Below, one piece after another: positions 1 to 6,423 of a stretch of DNA of 7,588 nucleotides. The stretch spans positions 1 through 7,588 of the forward strand of contig CAMZIS010000053.1 of NCBI GenBank assembly GCA_947307285.1. The letters are read 5' to 3'. Numbering within the stretch: the stretch's first letter is position 1; every line of letters begins with the position of its first letter. The notes below the pieces were generated by a model that made no database searches, was not told where the DNA came from, and saw nothing but the letters and a program-made list of their open reading frames with translations. Made by a program: the position numbers and the translations under genes. This DNA comes from an uncultured Peptococcaceae bacterium (GTDB lineage: Bacteria > Bacillota > Dehalobacteriia > UBA4068).

Positions 1-5
1 ATCAT
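1..5 (-). CDS. Start of the T-box-controlled gene (only the first codons present)
   Basis: An ATG at 5-3 lies 5 nt downstream of a perfect AGGAGG (16-11) and just after the T-box terminator, so a gene clearly starts here and leaves the window on the left. Only Met and the first two bases (AT) of the next codon are visible, so the product cannot be read. From the apparent tryptophan specifier of the leader and the neighbouring chorismate operon, I infer a tryptophan biosynthesis, transport or tRNA-charging gene (for example trpE or another trp gene). That is context inference only. Confidence 0.75.
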
Positions 6-294
6 AACTACCTCCTGCTCTTTATAAAAAATCCTGTCCCAACATAATGCTGGGACAGGAAGGATATCCTGCGGTGCCACCCGGCTAGACGCATCAGGGA
101 CGCGTCCACTCAGTGTATGCTCGGCATACTGACCTATGCGGCGTATAAAACACCGTCCGTACCGTGAGCGAAGAAGCTCGTTTCCGGTAATGCTCGGAAG
201 TCCCATTCAGTCTTACATTATCTGCCATGATTTCACCGGCCATGGCTCTCTGGGAGAAAAGAGATAAGACCTACTTGCTCTTCCTCGTAAATTT
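6..294 (-). promoter_or_regulatory. T-box riboswitch leader, probably tRNA-Trp responsive
   Basis: The leader carries the hallmark T-box motif GGGTGGCACCGC (82-71), followed by an intrinsic terminator and a gene start. Stem I can be traced: a lower helix GGAAG (284-280) with CTTCC (200-196), a specifier bulge with AGTA on the 5' side and GAA on the 3' side (loop E type), an upper helix GTCTTA (270-265) with TAAGAC (215-210), the conserved CAGAGAG, and an apical GCCATG/CATGGC helix closing a loop with GGTGAAA. Hairpins corresponding to Stem II and Stem III follow (GAGC/GCTC, then GACGC/GCGTC just before the T-box motif). After GAA the loop reads TGGGA, so the specifier is TGG (205-203, Trp) or, one base on, GGG (204-202, Gly). 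The variable base of the TGGN bulge is C, which would pair with a G discriminator base. That fits tRNA-Trp and not the U73 usual for tRNA-Gly. Uncharged tRNA should stabilise the antiterminator (GGG with CCC, CAGGA with TCCTG) and permit read-through. The transcription start near 294 is inferred from the promoter. Confidence 0.93.
26..60 (-). terminator. T-box intrinsic terminator
   Basis: TCCTGTCCCA (60-51) pairs perfectly with TGGGACAGGA (41-32) to give a 10-bp stem, extendable inward by a G-U and a C-G pair, followed by six T residues (31-26). The 5' arm contains the CCTG and CCC bases that the upstream T-box motif would capture to form the antiterminator, so terminator and antiterminator are mutually exclusive. 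It lies 20 nt upstream of the start codon at 5-3. Confidence 0.93.
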
Positions 295-300
295 GTGCCA

Positions 301-329
301 ATTTTAGCACGCGAAAACTGTGCTGTCAA
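301..329 (-). promoter_or_regulatory. Sigma-A-type promoter of the T-box operon
   Basis: A perfect -35 TTGACA (329-324), a 17-nt spacer and a -10 TAAAAT (306-301, five of six consensus bases) are present. A TG one base before the -10 adds an extended -10 element. It sits just upstream of T-box Stem I and 27 nt past the aroF stop codon. The downstream unit therefore has its own strong constitutive promoter, with control exerted by termination in the leader rather than at initiation. Confidence 0.88.
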
Positions 330-355
330 TAGGTGTTAAAAATTTTTATAAAAAG

Positions 356-1384
356 CTACATGATATCGGCGATCTCATAAATAAGCCGTTCGCTCTTTTC
401 CCACCCCAGGCAGGGGTCGGTAATGGACTTGCCGTAGCAGCCTCCGCCGATTTCCTGAGCCCCGTCCTCGATGTAGCTTTCGATCATGAAACCCTTGACC
501 AGAGTTGCGATATCAGAACTGTAATTGCGGCAGTTCAGCACTTCTTTTACTATACGCGGCTGCTCAAGGGGATTTTTATCCGAATTGGCATGATTGGCGT
601 CGATGATCACCGCCGGGTTTTCCAGCTTTCGTTCGGCATAGAAATCGTGCAGCCGCACCAGATCCTCGTAGTGGTAATTGGGCAGGGACTGGCCATGCTT
701 GTTGTTGTATCCCCGCAAAACGGCGTGAGCGTAAGGATTGCCGAAAGAATGGACTTCCCACCCCCTGTAAATAAAAGTATGCGGAGATTGCGCGGTAAGG
801 ATAGCGTTCATCATTACGGAGAAGTCGCCGCTGGTGGGATTCTTCATGCCCACCGGCACCTCCATACCGCTGGCAGTGAGACGATGCTGCTGATCCTCGA
901 CGGAGCGTGCGCCCACGGTCACATAGGCCAAAAGGTCGTCCATGTATTTGTAATTTTCCGGATAAAGGATCTCATCGGCGCAGGTAAACCCCGTTTCTTT
1001 CAGGGCTCGAATATGCAGCTGGCGGGTAGCGACAATGCCCTTGAGCATATCTGGCTTTTCCCTGGGGTCCGGCTGATGGAGCAGGCCTTTATATCCCTGA
1101 CCGCTTGTGCGCGGCTTATTGGTGTAAACACGCGGAATGATAAACAGTTTATCGCTGACTTCTTCCTGTATCCTGCACAGCCGGGAAATATAGTCCAACA
1201 CGCTGTCTTCGTTATCTGCGGAACATGGGCCTATGATAAGCAGCAGTTTATGACTTACGCCGGAGATTATTGCTTTGATCTCTTCTTCTCGGCGCTCAAA
1301 GACCGCGTTCATCTCAGCGGTCAGAGGATATATCTCTTTTACTTCCATAGGAACGGCCAGCTTGCGGCTGAACGTCATTCTCAT
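356..1384 (-). CDS. aroF: 3-deoxy-7-phosphoheptulonate (DAHP) synthase, type I AroFGH family
   Basis: Condenses phosphoenolpyruvate with erythrose 4-phosphate to DAHP, the committed first step of the cytosolic shikimate pathway. The 342-aa product is close in length to E. coli AroG (about 350). Visible motifs in order: GPCS (52-55, metal-ligand Cys54), RVYTNKPRT (85-93) binding phosphate and PEP, GAR (158-160), VGMKN with Lys181, DANHANS (262-268, His265), MIES (Glu302) and YGKSITDPCLGW (317-328, Asp323). The metal set Cys/His/Glu/Asp is complete, so the enzyme should be active. The start at 1384 has AAAGGAG (1399-1393) 8 nt upstream; an ATG two codons later (1378) is less well spaced. It is the last gene of the operon, 45 nt after aroA. 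In E. coli the pathway's feedback enzymes belong to this family; the loop aligning with the AroG Phe site reads HTFIYRG here, so effector specificity cannot be predicted by eye. The symbol aroF is generic and does not imply Tyr sensitivity. Confidence 0.95.
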   Translation of the reverse strand: MRMTFSRKLAVPMEVKEIYPLTAEMNAVFERREEEIKAIISGVSHKLLLIIGPCSADNEDSVLDYISRLCRIQEEVSDKLFIIPRVYTNKPRTSGQGYKGLLHQPDPREKPDMLKGIVATRQLHIRALKETGFTCADEILYPENYKYMDDLLAYVTVGARSVEDQQHRLTASGMEVPVGMKNPTSGDFSVMMNAILTAQSPHTFIYRGWEVHSFGNPYAHAVLRGYNNKHGQSLPNYHYEDLVRLHDFYAERKLENPAVIIDANHANSDKNPLEQPRIVKEVLNCRNYSSDIATLVKGFMIESYIEDGAQEIGGGCYGKSITDPCLGWEKSERLIYEIADIM

Positions 1385-1429
1385 TGTTGCTGCTCCTTTC
1401 CCAGAACGACGATATGATTGATGAATATA

Positions 1430-2644
1430 CTATATCCCACCTGTTGCCACGTCAATGCCAAGCAAACGCAGCAGATCGAAAAAATCCGGCAGGCTTTTGC
1501 GGACTGTCTCGGCGCCACTTATCGAGCCGCCGAATCGGGAAGCCAGCACCGACAAAGCCATGACAATGCGGTGGTCATTATGCCCATCCCGCAAACGATC
1601 CGGTGCATGAAGCGGGCATGCCCTTACGCGAACACTGTTCTCTTTAGTTTCGACATCGGCTCCGAATTTACCCAATTCTTCCTGCATGGCCTGGACGCGG
1701 TCGCTTTCTTTATAACGCAGCCGTCGTGTGCCGATGAGTGTGGCGCCGTGACAGGCGGCGGCAACGGTCATCAACACCGGTCCCAGATCCGGACAATCCG
1801 AAATATCGATGACCGGGGCGCCCTGCTTTAGCTGTTCGAAAAAGACGTCATATGACCGGTCGCCCTGAATACTGTTAGGATCGAGCCCGTCAACCGTGAC
1901 CTCTCCGCCCAAAAGATTCAAAGCATGGAAACAAGCTGCGGCGGAATAATCTCCTTCCACACGCACGCAGGCCGAACGGTAGAACTGTCCACCTGGGATT
2001 GATAGCGTATCATAAGCAGACCAGCTGACGTCAACACCGAAAATGCGCAGGGCCTGCATGGTCATATCTATATAAGGGCGGCTTTCGATAGGAGGTATCA
2101 GACGTATGCAGCTTTCCCGATCCAGCAGCGGCAGAGCGAACAACAGTCCGCTTATAAACTGGCTGCTCACATCGGCGGCAACTACAAAATCTCCCCCCGA
2201 TAATGGCCCCTGGACAGTCAGTGAGCCGTCAGTTTTCACAAAGGTAAGTCCCTGTTTGCGGCAAATATCTTCGTAAACGCCCAAAGGCCTTGTCAATAGC
2301 TGCTCGGTCCCGCGCAGTATGGTCTTACGGGATGACAGCAGACAAACAGGTATTAGAAATCTCAGCGTGCTGCCGCTATCCCGACATGCCAAATCAGCCA
2401 CAGGCATGGGCATTTCACGATCCGCACCGCTGATATGCACATCACTGCTGCTGATCTCGATATCTGCGCCCAATGCCCGCAGGCACTCCAAGGTCGCGGC
2501 GATATCATCAGACAGCGCGACATTTTGCACCAGGCTTTCTCCCCTGCTTAACCCAGCGCAGATAAGCAGCCGGTGAGCCATGCTTTTCGATGGCGGCGCT
2601 GAAATATTGCCCCTGGCTTTTGAGGGGTAAAAGGTAGCGATCAT
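1430..2644 (-). CDS. aroA: 3-phosphoshikimate 1-carboxyvinyltransferase (EPSP synthase)
   Basis: Transfers the enolpyruvyl group of PEP to shikimate 3-phosphate, the sixth step to chorismate. Length is 404 aa, slightly short of E. coli AroA (427) but complete at both ends. Landmarks: APPSKSMAHR (16-25, Lys20 matching E. coli Lys22), DSGSTLRFL (89-97), SSQFISG (160-166), CPDLGPV with catalytic Asp286, YKESDR (311-316, Glu313 and Arg316), DHR (357-359) and Lys383. In the PEP/glyphosate loop the E. coli Gly96 equivalent is kept (Gly91), while Thr97 and Pro101 equivalents are Ser92 and Phe96. I place the start at ATG 2644-2642 because the family begins a few residues before the PSKS motif and this ATG overlaps the aroQ stop in an ATGA junction. 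The reading frame stays open to about 2725, but that extension runs through aroQ coding sequence and resembles no family N-terminus. Confidence 0.95.
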   Translation of the reverse strand: MIATFYPSKARGNISAPPSKSMAHRLLICAGLSRGESLVQNVALSDDIAATLECLRALGADIEISSSDVHISGADREMPMPVADLACRDSGSTLRFLIPVCLLSSRKTILRGTEQLLTRPLGVYEDICRKQGLTFVKTDGSLTVQGPLSGGDFVVAADVSSQFISGLLFALPLLDRESCIRLIPPIESRPYIDMTMQALRIFGVDVSWSAYDTLSIPGGQFYRSACVRVEGDYSAAACFHALNLLGGEVTVDGLDPNSIQGDRSYDVFFEQLKQGAPVIDISDCPDLGPVLMTVAAACHGATLIGTRRLRYKESDRVQAMQEELGKFGADVETKENSVRVRACPLHAPDRLRDGHNDHRIVMALSVLASRFGGSISGAETVRKSLPDFFDLLRLLGIDVATGGI

Positions 2645-3078
2645 TGTTCGCTTTCCTTTTCGGCCAAAAACCGCACGGCGTCTATATAGCCCTGCACTCC
2701 TCTGCCGGCAATGGTCTTTACACAAGCCTCGCGGATATAATCTGTCTTACGGTAAGCCTCCCTGGCGTCAGGGTCGGAGATATGAACCTCGACTGCAGGC
2801 AACCCTACCGCCTTAACGGCATCCAGCAGGGCGATGCTGGTATGCGTATAGGCGCCGGGGTTGATCACGATACCATTCGCCTGGCCGTAGGCCGCCTGTA
2901 TACGATCTATCAGGTCGCCTTCATGGTTGGACTGATAAATCTCCAGCTCTATCCCCTGCGCCGCCGCATAATCGTATAGCATGCGACACAGCTGATCATA
3001 AGTCGTATGACCGTAGATATCAGGCTCACGGATGCCCAGCATATTTATGTTTGGACCGTTGATCACCACAATTTTCAT
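2641..3078 (-). CDS. aroQ: Type II 3-dehydroquinate dehydratase
   Basis: Converts 3-dehydroquinate to 3-dehydroshikimate, the third step of the pathway. This is the type II fold (dodecameric in known members, anti-elimination), unrelated to AroD. The 145-aa length is typical. Visible active-site residues: NGPNINMLGIREPDIYG (7-23) with Asn10, Arg17 and catalytic Tyr22; INPGAYTHTS with Asn73 and His79; EVHISDPDAREAYR (97-110) with Glu97, His99, Arg106 and Arg110. The usual Asn after the HxS turn is Asp102 here, a mild variation. The start overlaps the aroE/aroK stop (ATGA) and has AGGAG (3089-3085) 6 nt upstream. Its own end overlaps aroA in the same way, so translation is probably coupled along the operon. 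Confidence 0.96.
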   Translation of the reverse strand: MKIVVINGPNINMLGIREPDIYGHTTYDQLCRMLYDYAAAQGIELEIYQSNHEGDLIDRIQAAYGQANGIVINPGAYTHTSIALLDAVKAVGLPAVEVHISDPDAREAYRKTDYIREACVKTIAGRGVQGYIDAVRFLAEKESEQ

Positions 3079-4310
3079 AGTATGCTCCTGATTATATACC
3101 GGGCGACAGCCTCCGGCGGTCCGTCCGCTTTGACGACCCGGTCGGCAGCGTCCAGATAAATGGGCAGACGTTCTCGGTAAAGCTTTGTGATCTTTTCCTC
3201 ATTGTCAGCCAGAGGTCGATCGGCTGTTGGCAGCAGATGGTCGGGCGGACGGTCAATAAAGAACAGCCTGCCGTTTTGGGACAGTCGGCGTACGTTTTCC
3301 TTAGATAACACAGAACCGCCTCCGCTGGCGATTATCAGGCCGTTTTTCCTTGATATTTCCGTTATGATCTCCGTTTCCATGCGTCTGAAATACTCTTGGC
3401 CCCGGCTTTCAAAAATCTGGCTGATGGGACAGCCGGCTCTTTGCACGATCAGCTCGTCTACGTCCAGCATATTCCGGCCCAATTCTTTTGCCAGCAGTCG
3501 GCCGACCGTAGTCTTACCGCTTCCGGGCATACCGATGAGCACCACGTTACGTCTTTGTGACAGCAGCTCGTCATAGATGCGCTGCGTTTCACATTCCGGC
3601 AAAGGCTGTTCCGAAAACAGCTCCGCCGCCAGCACAGCCTGGGCTACCAGCATATATAATCCGCCTTCCGCGGCCAGTCCCATCCCCTGAGCCTGCAGGA
3701 TCAGATCGGTGCGGAGAGGATTGTATATCGCGTCCACTACGGCGCGAAGATCGCGGAAAGCGGTCAGATCGATGGGCTGTTTGTCGGTATCGGGGAACAT
3801 GCCGCAGGGCGTTGTGTTGACAATGATTTGGGCGTCGCTGTGCAGCGATCGGGCCTGGTCATAGGTCAGGGCCCTGTCTTTCCCGCTGCGGCTAACCCGG
3901 AATATTTCCCCTGCTCCGCTGCTTTGCAGCACAGCCAAAGCGGTTTTGCTGGTACCGCCGCTGCCTAAGATCAGCGCCTTTTGCCCGCGGATATCCACGC
4001 CCATCTTTGACAGCAGAGCCTGCATGCCGCCAAAGTCAGTATTATACCCATAAAGCAGGCCATTTCGATTAACGACGGTATTTACCGCACCTATACTCTT
4101 TGCCCGGGGGCTCAGTTCGTTCAGATACGGTATGACCGCCTTTTTATAGGGGATGGTCACGTTTATGCCGTGAAAATCGCGCTCCGCCATAAAAGAGGCC
4201 AACTCTTCCGGCGACAGCTCACGCGATTCATACTCATAGCGACCTATCATTCTGTGAATGGTCGGAGAAAAGCTGTGGATGAGACATCTGCCGATGCAGC
4301 CATATTCCAT
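3075..4310 (-). CDS. aroE-aroK: Bifunctional shikimate dehydrogenase / shikimate kinase (AroE-AroK fusion)
   Basis: One 411-aa chain carries two consecutive pathway enzymes. Residues 1 to about 250 are shikimate dehydrogenase (NADPH reduction of 3-dehydroshikimate): shikimate-binding SFS (13-15), NVTIPYKK with catalytic Lys56, AVNTVV (75-80), YNTD with Asp92, nucleotide loop GSGGTSKTA (116-124), NTTPCGM (165-171) and GGLYMLVAQA (216-225). Residues about 254-411 are shikimate kinase: Walker A GMPGSGKT (260-267), DVD (283-285) for Mg and shikimate, FRRMET around 308-313, GGG (330-332), lid ADRPL (363-367) and YRERLPIYLDAAD (378-390). No stop or frameshift separates the halves. Each half has roughly the length of a free-standing enzyme (about 250 and 160 aa), joined with little or no linker. 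The start at 4310 lies 2 nt after the aroC stop, with a G-rich RBS (4325-4318) inside aroC. Products would pass straight to AroA. Confidence 0.95.
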   Translation of the reverse strand: MEYGCIGRCLIHSFSPTIHRMIGRYEYESRELSPEELASFMAERDFHGINVTIPYKKAVIPYLNELSPRAKSIGAVNTVVNRNGLLYGYNTDFGGMQALLSKMGVDIRGQKALILGSGGTSKTALAVLQSSGAGEIFRVSRSGKDRALTYDQARSLHSDAQIIVNTTPCGMFPDTDKQPIDLTAFRDLRAVVDAIYNPLRTDLILQAQGMGLAAEGGLYMLVAQAVLAAELFSEQPLPECETQRIYDELLSQRRNVVLIGMPGSGKTTVGRLLAKELGRNMLDVDELIVQRAGCPISQIFESRGQEYFRRMETEIITEISRKNGLIIASGGGSVLSKENVRRLSQNGRLFFIDRPPDHLLPTADRPLADNEEKITKLYRERLPIYLDAADRVVKADGPPEAVARYIIRSIL

Positions 4311-4312
4311 CT

Positions 4313-5407
4313 TCAGACTCCCCCCAGATAATCCAAGCCGAAGCGTTCGGTCAGCAGATCGCCGACCACCAGAGCAGTGATGCTGTCCACCACCACCCGG
4401 GCGCGGTGTACGATAGCAGGATCATGGCGCCCGCTGAGGGAGACGGTCACATCTTTGCCGTTGATGAAATCAACGGTCAGCTGCTTCTTAGATATAGACG
4501 GCGTAGGCTTTACGGCACAGCGAAACAGCAGCGGCATGCCGTTTGTCAGTCCGCCGTTCACTCCGCCGTTATTGTTGGAAGCAGTTTTAACCTGCCCTTC
4601 CTCCATAAAGAAGCTGTCGTTGAACAGGCTGCCCCGGCTGTCCGCCAGATCGAAGCCTGCGCCGAACTGTACGCCTTTTACCGCAGGGATACTGAACAAG
4701 GCGTGAGCCAGCAGCCCCTCCACCGTGTCGAACCAGGGTTCGCCTAATCCGGCAGGCAGACCGCAGACTGCGGTTTCCAGAACACCGCCTACGCTGTCGC
4801 CGTCGCTTGCAGCATCTTCGATGGCCTGCCGCATCAAAGCGCCCTTTTCATCATCGAGCACTGCGAACTGTTTGCTGTTCAGTTCAATTATATCGGACGG
4901 GATATCTGCAAATTCAGTGTCGACGACGCCACCGCAGCTTTTAATATGTGTACCGATCAGGATGCCCTTTTTTGACAGGGCGGATATAACGATGGCTCCT
5001 GCTGCCACTACAGCAGCGGTAATGCGTCCACTGAAATGGCCGCCGCCCCGATAGTCTTCGTAGCCATGATACTTGCAGTAAGCGGCATAATCAGCATGAC
5101 CGGGACGGGCCAGGGAGCGGTTTTTAGTATAATCATCGCTTTGGATATCGATATTCGGTATCATGATGCACAGCGGGGTTCCGGTAGTATACCCATTATA
5201 AACGCCGCTGACGATCTGAAAACCGTCGGCTTCCCTGCGGGCGGTGGAAACGGAACCAAAGGGACGGCGCAGGGCAAGCTGACTCCTGATGAAAGAATCG
5301 TCTACAGCTATTCCGGGCGCCAGGCCGTCCAGGACGACACCCACTGCAGGGCCGTGGCTTTCGCCAAAGATCGTAACAGCCAGATCATGGCCAAAGGTGT
5401 TCTTCAT
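4313..5407 (-). CDS. aroC: Chorismate synthase
   Basis: Catalyses the last step, 1,4-elimination of phosphate from EPSP to chorismate, using reduced FMN. The 364-aa length matches E. coli AroC (361). The N-terminal signature is GESHGPAVGVVLDG (15-28), the second is RPGHADYAAYCKYHGYEDYR (101-120) with active-site His104, and a C-terminal SGRHDPAIVHRAR (325-337) is present. The segment after the GGG turn reads GGGHFSGRITA (121-131) rather than the GGGRSSARETA of E. coli. I believe this variant is known in Firmicutes but cannot check it here. No flavin reductase domain is visible, so the enzyme should need an external source of reduced FMN (monofunctional type). The start codon overlaps the aroB stop (ATGA), and the RBS is weak (AGG a few bases upstream), which favours coupled translation. 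Confidence 0.96.
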   Translation of the reverse strand: MKNTFGHDLAVTIFGESHGPAVGVVLDGLAPGIAVDDSFIRSQLALRRPFGSVSTARREADGFQIVSGVYNGYTTGTPLCIMIPNIDIQSDDYTKNRSLARPGHADYAAYCKYHGYEDYRGGGHFSGRITAAVVAAGAIVISALSKKGILIGTHIKSCGGVVDTEFADIPSDIIELNSKQFAVLDDEKGALMRQAIEDAASDGDSVGGVLETAVCGLPAGLGEPWFDTVEGLLAHALFSIPAVKGVQFGAGFDLADSRGSLFNDSFFMEEGQVKTASNNNGGVNGGLTNGMPLLFRCAVKPTPSISKKQLTVDFINGKDVTVSLSGRHDPAIVHRARVVVDSITALVVGDLLTERFGLDYLGGV

Positions 5408-6423
5408 TCCTGCACCTGTCCTTTCGTTACTAAGGCGATCGCATCCCGCAGGGACTCCGGCGCCGCCTGCTCCACACGGCAGCCGCCTACGCGGTCCACA
5501 CGTACCACGTTAATATAGTCGCCTGCTGTTTTTTTATCATGCATCATTGCCTGATAGACCTGTTCACGATCTAAATCGCAGCAAATAGGCAAGCCTAATT
5601 TCTTCAGTAAGGGCAACAGGCTTTCTCTGGCAGCGGGGCCGCACATGGGTATCATGCCCAAAGCCACGCATTCACCGTGCAACATGTCGGGATCCGTACT
5701 TTCCAGCGCATGGCCGACGGTATGCCCGAAATTCAGGATGCGGCGCAGGTCATGCTCCTTTTCATCCTGCTCCACTATGGCTCTTTTGATCTTTATTGCG
5801 CTTTCGATGATGTAGGGAAGATTTTTGGTCGTGTCCTCTTGCTCGATAAAAGCAAACAGGTCGGCATCAGAAGTCATGGCCATCTTTACCGCTTCTGCCA
5901 GCCCGTTGGCGATCTGCCGCGGCGGCAGAGTATGCAGAGTATCCGGATCGATTATGACCTTTTTCGGCTGATAAAATGCGCCGGCTATATTCTTAATGCC
6001 GTCAATATTGACGCCTGTCTTGCCGCCGACGGATGAATCAGCCTGGGACAATACAGTGGTGGGAATGTTATAAAAATCGATGCCCCGCATATAGGATGCG
6101 GCCGCGAATCCGGCCAAATCGCCCACTACGCCGCCGCCGACCGCGACCACACAATCGCATCTGGTGAAACCGGCCTGCAGCATGGCGCTGAGCAGCTGTC
6201 CGAAAGCAGACAGGCTTTTGCTGCTCTCGCCCTGGGGCAAACGAATAAGCAGCGGATCGCGGCAAACAGAAGCAACGCTCTGCGCATAGACTTCCGGAAC
6301 GCCGTCGTCGGTGACCACCAGTACGCGCCGGTCAAGATCCAGATATTCGCCAGCCTTTTGCAAAGCGCCGTTCTCAAGCACGATATCGTAGCTTTCCGAT
6401 CCTGTTTTAACGGGAATGATCAT
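5404..6423 (-). CDS. aroB: 3-dehydroquinate synthase
   Basis: Cyclises DAHP to 3-dehydroquinate, the second step, with catalytic NAD and a divalent metal. Length is 339 aa, near the family norm of about 340-360. Motifs: GGGVVGDLAGFAAASYMRG (96-114) for NAD, IPTTVLSQADSSVGGKTGVN (120-139), GAFYQPK (148-154), metal ligands Glu177 (GLAE), His234 (NFGHTVGH) and His249 (HGE), and HDKKTAGD (295-302). The start is set at ATG 6423-6421 because homology begins there (IIPVKTGSESYDI) and GGTGG (6434-6430) lies 6 nt upstream. The frame is open upstream to 6591, but that 56-residue extension has no family counterpart and crosses the promoter region and a hairpin. First gene of the operon; its stop overlaps aroC by 4 nt. 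Confidence 0.95.
   Translation of the reverse strand: MIIPVKTGSESYDIVLENGALQKAGEYLDLDRRVLVVTDDGVPEVYAQSVASVCRDPLLIRLPQGESSKSLSAFGQLLSAMLQAGFTRCDCVVAVGGGVVGDLAGFAAASYMRGIDFYNIPTTVLSQADSSVGGKTGVNIDGIKNIAGAFYQPKKVIIDPDTLHTLPPRQIANGLAEAVKMAMTSDADLFAFIEQEDTTKNLPYIIESAIKIKRAIVEQDEKEHDLRRILNFGHTVGHALESTDPDMLHGECVALGMIPMCGPAARESLLPLLKKLGLPICCDLDREQVYQAMMHDKKTAGDYINVVRVDRVGGCRVEQAAPESLRDAIALVTKGQVQE

Noticed and set aside
199..202. GAC (Asp) as the T-box specifier
   Set aside because: Its last base would be paired in the GGAAG/CTTCC helix and it is followed by a pyrimidine, whereas specifiers are unpaired and followed by a purine.
320..1417. Long plus-strand open frame (365 codons) opposite aroF
   Set aside because: It is antisense to a DAHP synthase with all catalytic motifs; the translation has no recognisable domain and its start lies inside the T-box promoter. 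It is a shadow of the real gene.
2645..2725. Upstream extension of aroA inside aroQ
   Set aside because: It overlaps conserved aroQ coding sequence out of frame, while the ATG at 2644 gives a normal EPSP synthase N-terminus and an ATGA junction.
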